Below, one piece after another: positions 46,926 to 61,632 of a stretch of DNA of 64,000 nucleotides. The stretch's first letter is position 1; each line of letters opens with the position of its first letter. The translations under genes and the position numbers were made by a program. The stretch lies in contig NC_090185.1 in assembly GCF_024679245.1 (NCBI RefSeq), forward strand, positions 31,058,670 through 31,122,669. Direction: 5' to 3'. The DNA is from Pseudorasbora parva. Lineage: Eukaryota > Chordata > Actinopteri > Cypriniformes > Gobionidae. The notes beneath the pieces are model-generated. The model made no database searches, was not told where the DNA came from, and was given only the letters and a program-made list of their open reading frames with translations.

Positions 46926-47721
46926 TCTGGATCATGTCTTTGATTATGGATTATATCGGAGAGAACATGAGTAAAGCAGATCTACAGAAATGTAGGTCTA
47001 CACACATAACTTTTCCTTCACAGGACACCATTTTACATTAGACCAAGCAAGGTCTAACAAGGTCTCAAGCATAAAGTCTTTTGACTGTGTATATGCAGTC
47101 AAAATATTTATGTGGAACCGAAAATTAGATCCAATTTGATTCTTTTATTATTGTTCTGTTTTCTTATGTGCAGATTTCTGTGATCTCACACTGGATCCAA
47201 ACACGGTACACAATCGTCTCTCAGTTGTAGAGGGCAACAAAAAGTTGGTATGTAATCCAGAAACGATGACACATCCTGATCATCCAGAGAGATTTGACGG
47301 CCTTCCGCAGGTTCTGTGTAAAGAGCCTCTGACTGGACGCTGCTACTGGGAGGCTGAATGGAGTGGGTTGGGTGATATGGTAGTGTCATATAAAGGAATC
47401 GGCAGGAAAGGAGAAAGCTGTGACTCTAGGTTCGGAGCCAATAAAAAATCCTGGATTCTGAGCTGCTTTGGGGAGAAACTGATCGCCTGGCATGATAATA
47501 TGGGAACACACATACCTCCCCCATCACCTCCCTTAAACAGAGTAGGAGTGTATCTGGACGAGCCGGCCGGCATTCTGTCCTTCTTCAGCATTTCTGATAC
47601 ACACGCACTCAGACACTTACACACATTCAACACCAAATTCACCGAACCACTCTATGCTGGATTTGTGCTTTATACTAACTCAGTGTCTCTGTGTGATGTT
47701 GAACCAGAGGTCGACCGATAG
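46926..47721 (+). CDS. B30.2 (PRY-SPRY) gene, last two exons, unit 2
   Basis: Exons 46926-46991 and 47174-47721, with the same splice sites, phase and stop as unit 1. The predicted protein segment is identical to those of units 1 and 3, with no stop or frameshift. The poly-A signal candidate is at 48479. The CpG block lies 4.49 kb upstream. N-terminal exons were not identified. It is either a recently copied functional gene or a recently copied 3' fragment; identity alone cannot separate these. Confidence 0.85.
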
Positions 47722-47977
47722 AGGATTTTACTGATAACGATAACTTGGTTGACCCACGCTGGCCAGTAACCGATTAATCAAACAATAGTTTTTCAAATGG
47801 ATACTGAATGAAAACAAGCATAAGACATAAATAAGTGCCTTATAACTTCATTACAACAACGGATACACAGTTAACTTTAAGTTGGCTTGAGAAAGCCGGG
47901 CCAGAAAGTTTTAAAGTTTTAAAAGTTTGAAGTTTGAAGCATTTAGTAGTTTTAAGACGTAGAAGTAGTTTTAAGTA

Positions 47978-48393
47978 CTATAGGGTACTCTGGGTGGTTG
48001 CTAAGGTACTTAGGGTGATTTCTAGGGTGTTGCTATGCGGTTGCTGGGATATTCTGTATGGTTGCTATGCAGTTGCTTTGATTCTTGGAATGGTTGCTAG
48101 GGTGTTGCTAGGGTACTCTGAGTGGTTGCTACGGTATTCTGGCGTGAGAAAGCCGGACCAGAAAGTTTTAAAGTTTGAAAAGTTTGAAGCATAGTTTTAA
48201 GAAGTAGAAGTAGTTTCAAGTACTATAGGGCACTCTGAGTGGTTGCTAAGGTACTTGCGGTTGTTGGGATTTTCTGTATGGTTGCTATGCAGTTGCTATG
48301 ATTCTTGGTATGGTTTGCTAGGGTGTTGCTATGCAGTTGCTAGGGGTACTCTGAGTGGTTGCTACGGTATTCTGGGTGTTGCTAGGGTGTTGA
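47978..48393. repeat. GGTTGCTA minisatellite, unit 2
   Basis: Duplicate of the unit 1 minisatellite. Confidence 0.88.
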
Positions 48394-49446
48394 AGAGAAG
48401 AAGTTTATATAGTAGATCACTTTTTCAAGCTAACTTAATTATAATTTGAACATTTATGTTAGTTCATAGTGCTAAACTAATAAAGAATAGCAGCCACACC
48501 AGCAATTGTCCCCCCCCCCTCCACAATGTTTAAAGTTTATGGCGTTTCCAACTCTGTATCAAGATTATTCCAGAGCTTCCCAGTGGCAAAGAGGGCGTTC
48601 ATGTTGAATTATTAACTAGGAAACTCATATTTACAATAATTCTGATAGCATTAATACCAGGTGTAAACTGCAGTAGCACTGGCATAACTAGTTGTGCCAA
48701 ATTAAAATCGCCAAATAAAAGGATTTATTTTCTTACTTTTTTATGTTCATTAATTCATTTATCTAATAATTTCATTATTCAATTGAAGATTAATCATATA
48801 TAATAATCATTTAAACCATTTAAATACTTTTGTATTAAATCACAATTGTATGATTGTGTCGTTTCAAGGGATATTTTTCTTCATGAGTTAGACGTCAGAA
48901 AATGACTCCATTTCAAGGTTTTTATGTCACGCGGGATAATGTTGTGAAGCAGTCATTTCTCACCACTATTGCTTGTGTTATAATAACTCTTGTTAGATTT
49001 GTGCTTATCAGATGAAGTCTAAGCATTGAAATATACAAAATATTATTCAATAAACTGCTTATTTTACCATCAATTTGTCTCCTAGCTGGTTTAGTTCAAA
49101 TGTAAACTCTGTCATGAATTCCTCACCCTCATGTCGTTCCAGACCTGTAAGAACTTTGTTCATCTTCAGAACACAAACTAAGATGAAATCCGAAAGCTGT
49201 CCTAATGTCCTAAATAATACAATCTCTCTCTAGAATACACTACTGGTTAATTTCTGTCAATTTTGACAAAGATGGGGTAGATGTAGACATAAGCCACAAC
49301 ATGTAAGTTTTTGCCACTAGAGGTTGCTTATTCAAAACCAAGGCATAGTTTGATGATGGCTTGATTTCGCTGAGCTTTTATTATGCCACAGTTGCCACAT
49401 CCGCTTCTTCTGGTCATGCGTATGTGGAGAAGGCAATGCTTTTCTT

Positions 49447-50604
49447 CAACCCATTCTCACTCCCAAGGCGTCAAAAACCGAAGCATGCTCAAGTGCCTTC
49501 TGCGTCACAATAAAGACGCTAAAGGTACCCCAAGGCGTCATGTTTCGACGCGCTGGGTGTTCCATTCATTTCAGTGAGAAACCTTTGGCGTCATACACAG
49601 ACGCGCTGGGAATTAGTAATGTTATCGCCATGGTGAAATTGTATTAGTTTATAAATTTGCCATTATGACATGTTGGAGTGTGTTTTTCAATTTAATCAGC
49701 AAGCATAATTTTATTTACATTTATTTACGCTATTTAGACATGTTTAACATGTAACCCAACCCCATCCCATCCCTAAACCTACCCATTTGTCTGAACGTGA
49801 TATAAAACACAGGATATAACATACGACTGCATCCACGAGTTATTCAAAAAAGTTAAATAATCCAAGTTTTCCGAGGCCAAACAATTGATTTGCATGAAGA
49901 AAATCTCCAAAAGCGATCAGCATCTCCATCCGCAGAAGATCATCAACAAACACAATCAAATTTCAAATATTGGCGCCGGTTACGTGAGATGTCTTGTGTC
50001 TTGTTACTCTCGTATGTCTTGTGACCAATTGCGTCATTACGTCAGCATTGATTGTAAAATGTCATTGGCTCTCGTGTGTCTTGTGACCGATTGCGTCATG
50101 CTCAGGAGTCTTTTGAATTATTTGAATGAGATATGAATGAGTTAGTTCACGGGGCAGCGGGATCATCATTTCAGCGATTAAAACATCAAGATCGACTCTG
50201 TTCTTCACATGAAGATATCGTATGACTTCAGAAGACTTGGAATGCAACATGAGTTAATGCTTTTATACTGTTTTGGTCAGTTTTTGCAATACATACTTGT
50301 GACTGTACATTTATTTGCCTGTTATGTGTTTTATATTGTTTAGATATGGGTAGGTTTAGGGTAGGAGTGGAGTTAGTTGCTCAAAAATATAAAAGTAGCC
50401 TTTAAATATTAATAAAATCATGTCTGCTTTTATAAATGCAAATAATTAAATGCGTCTGTTTATGACGCCAAAGGTATCTCATTGAAATGAATGGAGAACC
50501 CAGCGCGTCGCAAAATGACGCCCAGGGGCACCTTTAGCGTCTTATTGTGACGCGGAAGGCACTTGACCATGCTTCGGATTTTGACGCCTTGGGGGTGAGA
50601 ACGG
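49447..50604. mobile_element. CAACCC-ended long-TIR element, unit 2
   Basis: Same insertion as in unit 1, at the same site. The right tip (GTTG), the right target copy and about 30 bp of the adjoining miniature element are deleted after GAGAACGG at 50604. Confidence 0.9.
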
Positions 50605-50965
50605 AGTCCAAACATCTAAAAATTCTTAAAACAAGAAGTATTTACTTGACAAGAAAAAGTACTTGTCTTGTTTTGGGAGAAAATAACTCAAAATGAAGAG
50701 AGTTTTTGCTTAAAATAAGCAAAATAATCTGCCAATGGGGTACGAAAAATAATATTAATTCAAACAGAAAACAAGATTATTTATCTTACCCCATTGGCAG
50801 ATTATTTTGCTTATTTTAAAACTCTTCATTTTGAGTTATTTCTTCCCAAAACAAGACAATAATTTTTTACTTGTCTAGTAAATGTTTCTTAGTGTAAGAA
50901 TTTTAAGATATTTTGACTAGAAACAAGACAAAAATACTAAGTAAGAAAAGCATTTTTTTGCAGTG
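50605..50965. mobile_element. CACTGC-type miniature element, unit 2, left part deleted
   Basis: Retains GTCCAAACATC onward to the GCAGTG end. The left ~34 bp are lost with the neighbouring deletion. Confidence 0.85.
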
Positions 50966-52241
50966 TATATTAAAGAGTCTTTGGTGTTTCCATGGTTAGA
51001 GAGAAAAAAGACGGAATTGATGGTATAATGTCATTCATAGGCGACACATGGTCCTGGTAAAAAAGCTTATTTCTCTGGATTAAAACATTCTTGGAAACAT
51101 TTGGGATAATGTAAGTACTATGTAGTCAACAAAATATATAACATTGTTCTCGGGGTTTTTGTATATTTTAATCCAAAAGTCTTAAATATTTACATAAGGA
51201 GGTCCAAACGAAAAGTTAAAGATTTGATTTTTAGTTATTAGATTAAAGCCAAAATGGAAAACACATTAAAGTTTTAAAGTTTGATATTGGGAAATATGGT
51301 TCCTTTTTTTAACCAAAATGAAAGAGCCAAAGAAACTAGAATAATTATAAGAATAACAAATTTGTCACAGAAGCATCCAGATTTAAAACTCACACTACTC
51401 ACAAAACTCAAACTTAAAAGAAAACTAACACTATTTTTTTTTCAATTTAGAAAGGTGTAATTTTGTTAATAACACCATTAATAAGTTAAACATTAATGGG
51501 GTTAAGATGATGATCATATAGTAATACTGTATCTCAGTAGTGAATTTGATAAGAATTTGCATACCTCTAGTTACTCTCAGGTGTAAGCTGATACCTTTTT
51601 TAATTTGTTGCAAATTAAACCCATTGATAAACCTGAATAGGACACTTGTGATAAACCTGTTACAATTTCTGAATTGACAGATGCAAGGTAAGTTATTTTC
51701 CAAAAATGCACGCTGAAAGCATTGAGAGACAGTATCTTTCACCCTCTTTCACACAAGGTTTAATTTGCTACCCAAAAGTTTTATGAACCTGTTTCTTTTT
51801 ATTTAAACTAACTTAAGTTTAACCGAAACTGTGCTGGGATTTCTATTCCCCAGCATGCTTTGCCATGAAACTGAAAAGGGACAGTAAATGCCAAAATTGT
51901 GTTATGTTTTTTTGTGTGTGCAAGATTACCAAGAGTTTCTGTTGTTTTTTGGTGTTGTTGTAGTTGTTGGGTTACCATCATGGTGACGAGGAGAGCATGA
52001 GCTATAATTGAGAACAGAAATATGTTAAATTATATTGCAGTCCTCATTCAGCAAGTGCTATGCTAATGCCACAAAAGCATTGTGTTGCAAATTAGCAAGG
52101 TGGCATTTATTGAATTAGCTAGTTAAAGCTAGTCAAGTTTCACTACTAAACATTTGAGATTACATTATATATTTATATTAAATGTTCAGACCAATTAAAA
52201 TGTTTTTGTACAAAAGAAATGGCCTTAATTTGTTTTGCCAA

Positions 52242-52695
52242 CTTAGGAGGAATTGGGCAGGGGTGTCCTGTCTCTCCATACCTCTTTTTTTTATTAGTCA
52301 GCTGCTTTCTTCTCATATTAAATCGAGTCCAATGAAATACATCACTATATTTGATAGAGAGATCAAAATCTGGTCTTTTGAAGGGCTGTGGAGACGAGCA
52401 CAGTCAGGTTTATATAATAAATATTATTCTTTTAATGGCAAAATGTTCACAAATGCATGTTTTCCTGTAAAAAAGAACCATGTTTTACCTGATTCAAGAA
52501 ATAAATTGTCAATCCAATGTTATTTGAAGCAAAAATCAGTTTAAACATAGGACATTTGTAAATGCTTCAATATCTTTATGTATATATACATTAGGCTATA
52601 CTATGTGCAACTCTTTTATGATGTATTTTATTGTATACTCTGATATTTGTAACATATTCTTTTTTGTTGTTGTTGTTGTTGTTAATAAAAAAAAA
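52242..52695 (+). mobile_element. L1-like fragment, unit 2
   Basis: Duplicate of 40772-41224 with one extra T in the T-run, so the RT piece reads in a slightly different frame. Confidence 0.72.
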
Positions 52696-53338
52696 GTCAC
52701 AGCATCACGTTATGGTCAATCACACTTCCGGTGTCGTGATGATGTAATAGCATTGTCGGCCACTAGGTGGAAGCGTCGGATCATAATGCCTCTTCGTTTC
52801 TCCATAAATATGAATTGGCGATAACATTTGTCAAGTTAATGGTCAATACGACTGTAATACGACTGTAAATATTAATATTAAATGATACGTTTTTACTTAC
52901 AAACAGGACAGTTAAACTATCTAATAGAATGTTAATAAATAAATTAAAGTTAATGACAAATGTGGGCTAGTTAAACAATAAATGTATTAATAATGAATGG
53001 GAAAAAAAACAGTTGGCAATAAGTACAAAGAAAAATATTAGTTTTCAGTGCTGACCCTTTTTTTTTAAAGAACCAATTAAACATTTGATTCTATATATTA
53101 TATATTAATTATTATAATATTAATTATAATATAAATAAATAGACCCCCCCCCCACCAAAAAACAAACAAACAAACAAAAAAACAAGCAAACAAACAAATA
53201 TGTGTGACCCTGGACCACAAGTAGTTATATTTGTGGCCATAGCCAACAATATGGGTAAAAAATATTTATTTTTATTTTTCTGCCAAAAATCAGTAGGATA
53301 TTAGGCCTAAGAAAAGATCCTGTTCCATGAAGATATTT

Positions 53339-53439
<101 letters not shown>

Positions 53440-53635
53440 GCCCTTTCCCTAAACCATAGCCTACATCAATAGAAAGCTTATTTTTCAGCTATTATTCAGC
53501 TATTATTCAGCTTTAAGATAAATCTCATCATCAACAACAACAAAAAAATCCCAATGACTGGTTTTGTGGTCCAGGGCCACAACTGTGCTGATGTTTCGAT
53601 TTCGGAATAACATTTCTTTTGAAGATAATTAGTAA

Positions 53636-53935
53636 ACTATTCTCGGCGGCTGCCATATTGTGCTCCTCATTCACACGGGGCGAGCGCAGAGCCGGCGGGA
53701 CTTCCTGCCATATCGTGCGCGCCGCCGTCCTTCCGCAGATCGCCAACACATGAGGATCCGCTGCAGCCGCTCGGCCCCGCGAGTGACGTCCATCACTCTG
53801 CTGATGTCATCTGCGCTCTTCACTGCAACTCCGCTGAATCGCAGTTCAAACCGCTCGAGCTCTCTGGGCTGCTGACCGTGCGCGTGGACTGAATGAAAGC
53901 ACCAGATTGGGCGCAACTTCCCAAACGCGGACAGG
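53636..53935 (+). promoter_or_regulatory. CpG-rich promoter and first-exon-like block, unit 3
   Basis: Matches the blocks of units 1 and 2; ATG at 53893, donor at 53934/53935. Confidence 0.5.
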
Positions 53936-54035
53936 TAAGCGGCTCTCAGGGCGCTTTGCGCGGATGTTTTATTCGGCCTCTGTTAAATGACACTGGACTG
54001 TCTGACTGCATTGAATGGCATCTGCGCTCGGGAAC

Positions 54036-54036
<1 letters not shown>

Positions 54037-54079
<43 letters not shown>

Positions 54080-54100
54080 TTTAAATAAATAAATAAATAA

Positions 54101-54199
<99 letters not shown>

Positions 54200-54725
54200 T
54201 TTTAAAAATGCCTTAAATAAAAAGTAATCTATTTGAATTAACCTATATATTATGTGCAATTAAAATAACAAAAAAGACTTAGAACTGTATGTAAGAAATG
54301 TTAATTAAAAAAAAAATTATGAATCATAAAATGTCCCTGATATGATTTGCCACTAAACATTAAGAAATCATGTTAATTTCATATATTATAATCAATATAA
54401 TATCATATAACGTAACATAACTAAAATAATTATATATAATTTTAATAAAAATATGATATATATTATTTTAATACAAATATATTTTCATATATAAAATTGA
54501 GATAATTATATTATTTGAATAAAAATATTTCAAATGTAAATATATAACTAATTGATATTATATATACCATATTATAAATCTAATATAAAATATTATGAAT
54601 GTTTTAATTTATATAATTATAATTATAATAATTATATTATTTTAATAAAAATGTAGTAATAAAAAATATATGTTTGTGTGTATGTATGTGTGTATATTTT
54701 ATATATTTATTTGTATATAATTATC

Positions 54726-54778
<53 letters not shown>

Positions 54779-54838
54779 TATATTAATATAATGTTATTTT
54801 CTATTAAACAATATATAATTATACATTAAATATATATA

Positions 54839-54920
<82 letters not shown>

Positions 54921-55212
54921 TGTTATTTCCATCAAGAGGTGCATACATTTTTGGTCCAGAGAGTCCAGCACTCTGTAAAGCCTCCTCCAGCACATCCCAA
55001 AGACTTTCAGTGAATGCAAGGTCTGGAAAATACAAAATAATAAAAAAGACTGAATTTTATTTATTAAAATGTATTCATTTAAATGTACTACTTAGGTAAT
55101 TAACTCAATTAAATATTCTTTTCACATTCAATACACAATGTAAAATACTTTTAAAATAAAATAATTTATTTAAATTTATTTAAATACTTTAATGTATGTA
55201 TGTATGTATGTG

Positions 55213-55307
<95 letters not shown>
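54037..55307. repeat. Microsatellite cluster, unit 3
   Basis: (AT)n at 54037-54071, 54105-54168, 54731-54773 and 55216-55307; (GT)n at 54843-54919. Confidence 0.95.
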
Positions 55308-55309
<2 letters not shown>

Positions 55310-58043
55310 GCTATATAATACAACATAAAACAAAAAAAATATATATATTATTTTAAATCTAAAAATATCAACCACTTTTACAATATGACTCTGGTGGCCC
55401 AGGTGGAAAAGAAATATATTTAAATTGTGCTTTTTTGGACATATTTAGTATATTTAAATTACACTATACTAAATGCATATTAAATGTATTATTTTGAAAC
55501 AACTTCAAGTATATTAAGTGTATTTTAAGATATGCTTGAGTTCAATTTTATGCTATTTGCAATATATTTTAATATATTAAATTGTGCTAAAATGGAACAA
55601 CTTTAAGTACATTTAGTGCTTTTTAATAATTAATTTTAATGGACTTCAAGAACATTTTAATAGCATTTCAGTATATTACAAATAAATTAATTTTACGCTA
55701 CTAGTATATTATAATGCTGTTTTTTTCAGTATTCAGAGTGGTATAAAAAGTGCAAAATAATTAAATATAAATGTTAAGACACGGGCACACTTTGAAATAG
55801 TATAGAAAACTTAAATGTACTATATCATATACCTTACAAAATAAATTCCTTGAGTACATTAAAAAAGTACAGCAGCATACAAATTCTCTTGACAAATACA
55901 TCATAATAAATGAAAGATCAATAAAGTGCTATGGCAGAGCTATTGTCCTATATCTTGTAGAACATTTCAGTTTAAAGTTTTAAATTTGCATATTTTTCTT
56001 GCACAAACGCACCATTTTGCTTCTGAAGGCCTTATAACCAACAGAGCCATGTGGAGATACAATGGATGCACTTCTATGGACCTTAAAAAATGACCCACAG
56101 TCACTGTCATTATAAAGCTCGGAAAAGCCAGGAAATTTTCAAAATCTATTCGATTTTAAATCATGGGCTAATTTTCATTTTTGGGTGAGCTAACTCTTTA
56201 ATGTCAGAATGATAGGCTATAGCCTGAGTTAATTTGATAATGCATGGGTGCTATCTAGTGGCTCAAACTGTGACAACAATAAGCTACAAGACAATTTACT
56301 CGCTCACTTTATGTCCTCCAATCGAATGTGGATTTATAGGCATGTCATGCTTTTTATTTAGCATTTTATGAGCTTATCGCACTCGTATGTTTGTTTAGTG
56401 GCTTCATGTTTCTATGGGTTAGTTATTTGAATAAACAGAAAGCGATAGTAACTTCGGTAGAACACGTGATGTGAGTTGAATGTGTTTCAGGAATGATCTT
56501 TATCTGAGTCAGCGATCGCGGAAGAGAAGCGCATGCGCTGGAAGCAGCAAAAATCTGTGGTAGGCTAATAAATAGAAATGATGATTCTGTCTAAAGAAAT
56601 ATGAAACGTACGTGTCGATATTTCTCAAAATATGCGCAAAATATCCTCTCTTTAGGATTAAAAGACATTTAACGGAAATAAACCGGAAGAGAGGTGACAT
56701 ATGTTGTAAATGCCAAACCCGACAAATTTAGTATGTTGATTTTGCGCTCCTGTCATAAATTAAGAAATTACTGTCGCTTAAACCGGATTTGATCATTAAC
56801 AGTGGTCTAATAGTGAAGCTTTTAATGATTAAAGAAGAGTGTGATCTGGTATAGCCTAAGGTTTCTGTCAGCTCTTCACGCTGATGTATGCTTAAGTTTT
56901 CATTTTTCTAATAAGTTGGGTTTTAGTTATTTGGTGCTATAAAAATGAGTTGTGGCGCAGGGGCAAAAAGGTGTCCCTGGACTTTCTGGCACAGAGCTGC
57001 CCCCCACACCCTGCCTGCCACCCCAGCTAACAGGGAACGTTCAGAAAGTTCTCTCAAAGTTATCAAAAAACGTTCTTGCAGTAACGTTATTAGAACGTTA
57101 TGCCAACGTTATTTGCTATTGAGTACCGTTCTAAAAACGTTAGCTATAAAACGTTATTCTTACATTGTTAGTGGGACGTTTTAAAAACGTTACTACATAA
57201 AAAAAGTATTAGTCATTACAAATTTTTTCACAAACTTCAGATACATAATTTGTATATCCAGTGACAACTTATTGACACTTAAATGCTATTTTCGTTAATA
57301 TATCTTTTTTACAATCAGAAGAAAAATCTAGTAGGCCTACACTAATTAGGCTATGTATTAAATATAAATGTAATATAAATATAAAAGTCAATTATAAAAA
57401 GGGGTTTTACCTTTTTTTAAAGAAAGAAAGATGTCAATAAACAAAGGCAAGTACTTTAAAGGAGAAAACAGGAATATTTAATTTGATCATACTCCCGACC
57501 CTTATAAGAACGTTATTTAATGTTCTTATAACCTAATGAGAACGTTAATACAACGTTCCACAAACTGGACATTTTAACGTTCCTTGAACATTCAGAAAAC
57601 GTTTTTATAACTTAATGGGAACGTTAGGGAAAAGTTCTTATAACCTAAAATTGTTAACTGGGACACTCCACACCATAAACACACCATTATGCACACAGCC
57701 ATTTTTAACACCACTTACTAACTTAAAGATATAACACAATGTAGAAATATTTGCTTTTTTTATTAAATGCGTATTATTTATTAGGCTGCTATTAATGAAT
57801 GACTGCCATACTTTAAATCAGGGTCACATGATCCTTTATTCTAATGTTATGATTTGCTGCTCAAGAAACATTTCTGATTATCAAAATCAGTTGTGCTGCT
57901 TCACATTTTTTGTGGAAAATGTGACGCACTATTCAAAAGTCTGGGGTAAGTGACAATAAATACATTTATAATATTACAAAGTATTTCTATTTTAAAAAAT
58001 GCTTTTATTTTTTACTTTCTATTCATCAGAGAATCCGGAAAAA

Positions 58044-58188
58044 TACAGTGAGGAAAATAAGTGTTTGAACACCCTGCTATTTTGCAAGTTCTCCCACTTT
58101 GAAATCATGGAGGGGTCTGAAATTGTCATCGTAGTTGCATCTCCACTGTGAGAGACATACTCTAAACAAAATACAAATCCAGAAAGAT
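58044..58188 (-). mobile_element. Tc1-like terminal fragment, unit 3
   Basis: Duplicate of 35056-35200. Confidence 0.6.
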
Positions 58189-58410
58189 TTTGGTCAAGCA
58201 AAAATCTTTTAATATTTTTTTTGCCAGCAAGGTAAATGAATATGATATGAGACAATTTATATGAAAATGATTTCTTTTTTAAATTCATTTTTTCTTCAAA
58301 AACCTTGCAGTTCAAAAGTAATTGGCACAAGAATAAGTGCAAATTTAGACAGTTGAATAAAATATTATTTATTATATTTGACGTTATGCTTTTTTGTTCT
58401 TTTTTTCCAG

Positions 58411-59206
58411 TCTGGATCATGTCTTTGATTATGGATTATATCGGAGAGAACATGAGTAAAGCAGATCTACAGAAATGTAGGTCTACACACATAACTTTTC
58501 CTTCACAGGACACCATTTTACATTAGACCAAGCAAGGTCTAACAAGGTCTCAAGCATAAAGTCTTTTGACTGTGTATATGCAGTCAAAATATTTATGTGG
58601 AACCGAAAATTAGATCCAATTTGATTCTTTTATTATTGTTCTGTTTTCTTATGTGCAGATTTCTGTGATCTCACACTGGATCCAAACACGGTACACAATC
58701 GTCTCTCAGTTGTAGAGGGCAACAAAAAGTTGGTATGTAATCCAGAAACGATGACACATCCTGATCATCCAGAGAGATTTGACGGCCTTCCGCAGGTTCT
58801 GTGTAAAGAGCCTCTGACTGGACGCTGCTACTGGGAGGCTGAATGGAGTGGGTTGGGTGATATGGTAGTGTCATATAAAGGAATCGGCAGGAAAGGAGAA
58901 AGCTGTGACTCTAGGTTCGGAGCCAATAAAAAATCCTGGATTCTGAGCTGCTTTGGGGAGAAACTGATCGCCTGGCATGATAATATGGGAACACACATAC
59001 CTCCCCCATCACCTCCCTTAAACAGAGTAGGAGTGTATCTGGACGAGCCGGCCGGCATTCTGTCCTTCTTCAGCATTTCTGATACACACGCACTCAGACA
59101 CTTACACACATTCAACACCAAATTCACCGAACCACTCTATGCTGGATTTGTGCTTTATACTAACTCAGTGTCTCTGTGTGATGTTGAACCAGAGGTCGAC
59201 CGATAG
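58411..59206 (+). CDS. B30.2 (PRY-SPRY) gene, last two exons, unit 3
   Basis: Exons 58411-58476 and 58659-59206, stop at 59204-59206. The protein segment is identical to units 1 and 2, although unit 3's R segment is the most distinct in its insertions. The poly-A signal candidate is at 59964, well before the hAT-like insertion at 60738, so that insertion should not break the transcript. The upstream CpG block is 4.48 kb away. N-terminal exons are unknown. Confidence 0.85.
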
Positions 59207-59462
59207 AGGATTTTACTGATAACGATAACTTGGTTGACCCACGCTGGCCAGTAACCGATTAATCAAACAATAGTTTTTCAAATGGATACTGAATGAAAAC
59301 AAGCATAAGACATAAATAAGTGCCTTATAACTTCATTACAACAACGGATACACAGTTAACTTTAAGTTGGCTTGAGAAAGCCGGGCCAGAAAGTTTTAAA
59401 GTTTTAAAAGTTTGAAGTTTGAAGCATTTAGTAGTTTTAAGACGTAGAAGTAGTTTTAAGTA

Positions 59463-59878
59463 CTATAGGGTACTCTGGGTGGTTGCTAAGGTACTTAGGG
59501 TGATTTCTAGGGTGTTGCTATGCGGTTGCTGGGATATTCTGTATGGTTGCTATGCAGTTGCTTTGATTCTTGGAATGGTTGCTAGGGTGTTGCTAGGGTA
59601 CTCTGAGTGGTTGCTACGGTATTCTGGCGTGAGAAAGCCGGACCAGAAAGTTTTAAAGTTTGAAAAGTTTGAAGGATAGTTTTAAGAAGTAGAAGTAGTT
59701 TCAAGTACTATAGGGTACTCTGAGTGGTTGCTAAGGTACTTGCGGTTGTTGGGATTTTCTGTATGGTTGCTATGCAGTTGCTATGATTCTTGGTATGGTT
59801 TGCTAGGGTGTTGCTATGCAGTTGCTAGGGGTACTCTGAGTGGTTGCTACGGTATTCTGGGTGTTGCTAGGGTGTTGA
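59463..59878. repeat. GGTTGCTA minisatellite, unit 3
   Basis: Duplicate of the unit 1 minisatellite with a few substitutions (for example GGTACTC at 59713 where units 1 and 2 have GGCACTC). Confidence 0.88.
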
Positions 59879-60737
59879 AGAGAAGAAGTTTATATAGTAG
59901 ATCACTTTTTCAAGCTAACTTAATTATAATTTGAACATTTATGTTAGTTCATAGTGCTAAACTAATAAAGAATAGCAGCCACACCAGCAATTGCCCCCCC
60001 CCCCCACAATGTTTAAAGTTTATGGCGTTTCCAACTCTGTATCAAGATTATTCCAGAGCTTCCCAGTGGCAAAGAGGGCGTTCATGTTGAATTATTAACT
60101 AGGAAACTCATATTTACTATAATTCTGATAGCATTAATACCAGGTGTAAACTGCAGTAGCACTGGCGTAACTAGTTGTGCCAAATTAAAATCGCCAAATA
60201 AAAGGATTTATTTTCTTACTTTTTTATGTTCATTAATTCATTTATCTAATAATTTCATTATTCAATTGAAGATTAATCATATATAATAATCATTTAAACC
60301 ATTGAAATACTTTTGTATTAAATCACAATTGTATGATTGTGTCGTTTCAAGGGATATTTGTCTTCATGAGTTAGACGTCAGAAAATGACTCCATTTCAAG
60401 GTTTTAATGTCACGCGGGATAATGTTGTGAAGCAGTCATTTCTCACCACTATTGCTTGTGTTATAATAACACTTGTTAGATTTGTGCTTATCAGATGAAG
60501 TCTAAGCATTGAAATATACAAAATATTATTCAATAAACTGCTTATTTTACCATCAATTTGTCTCCTAGCTGGTTTAGTTCAAATGTAAACTCTGTCATGA
60601 ATTCCTCACCCTCATGTCGTTCCAGACCTGTAAGAACTTTGTTCATCTTCAGAACACAAACTAAGATGAAATCCGAGAGCTGTCCTAATGTCCTAAATAA
60701 TACAATCTCTCTCTAGAATACACTACTGGTTAATTTC

Positions 60738-61632
60738 CAGAGTTGGACAAAGTATACAACTCTATTACTTGAGTAAAAGTAAAAGTACTACTGGTCAAAT
60801 ATTACTCCGTTACAAGTGAAAGTTGTAAAAATAGATATTTACTCAAGTAAAAGTACAGAAGTATTTGTTTTCAAAAGTACTTAAGTATCAAAGTAAATTT
60901 CCTTTTTTATGCCAATGCATTTTTTTATTATTGTTGTATAAATGCACATCATGCCATCATGGTTTAATCCAGTCAGTGATGCTCCATCTGACGTACTAGC
61001 ATACGACTAACTTAAACTAATTTAAATACTTAACTAACTTATATAAGTTAGAAAGCTCTTTATAAAGCTGCTGTCACTTTAAGGCTGAATGCACGGATCC
61101 AATACACTGATACACATCTGATATTCTCCCAACTTTACTAATCTTTCTCCCAGACGTTTATATTTTTAATATTTTATAAGACATGCACAAAGTGTATGCC
61201 AACTAAACTAATCTTGATTTAAATAAAAAAACTGAAACATGCTTTCAAAGTATGCCTATGGGTGCACACACTTGTGCCTAAGAACCGTCTTCTTCCATTT
61301 TGCTATGAACTGATCAGTGTTCACAAAAAGTTGGGGAAATGTATATGACCCTATAGGAGTGATTCCTGATAGACTGTCTGCAACAACAACAACAAAAAAC
61401 CTTTTAAAGAAGGAAAAAAATCATCCTCCGACTTTCAGAGCTGCAACAGAAACGACTTTCGACCTAGATAGAAATGTATTGGAGTAAAAAGTATGATATT
61501 TGTCTTTCAGATGTAGTGAAGTAAAAGTCAAAAGTTTCCAGAAAAAATAATACTCCAGTAAAGTACAGATACTCAAAAAGTGAACTTAAGTACAGTACTC
61601 AAGTAAATGTACTTAGTTACTGTCCACCTCTG
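60738..61632. mobile_element. hAT-like non-autonomous element, unit 3 only
   Basis: 895 bp. The left end is CAGAGTTGGACAAAGTA; the right end on the other strand is CAGAGGTGGACAGTAACTA. TTAATTTC is duplicated exactly on both sides (60730-60737 and 61633-61640), the 8-bp size of hAT. Units 1 and 2 carry the empty site (TTAATTTCTGTCAATTTTG at 37744 and 49247). Subterminal AAGTAAAAGTAC words repeat inside. No transposase frame is present. Confidence 0.93.

Larger units (their letters stand above)
41545..53015 (+). repeat. Tandem array unit 2 (about 11.5 kb)
   Basis: Q 41545-44499, P 44500-46388, R 46389-53015. Q and P carry variants shared with unit 3 (for example GCATGCGC near 45044 and a short deletion near 45738), while R carries the CAACCC element and other variants shared with unit 1. 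Stretches outside the listed features show no supported gene. Confidence 0.95.
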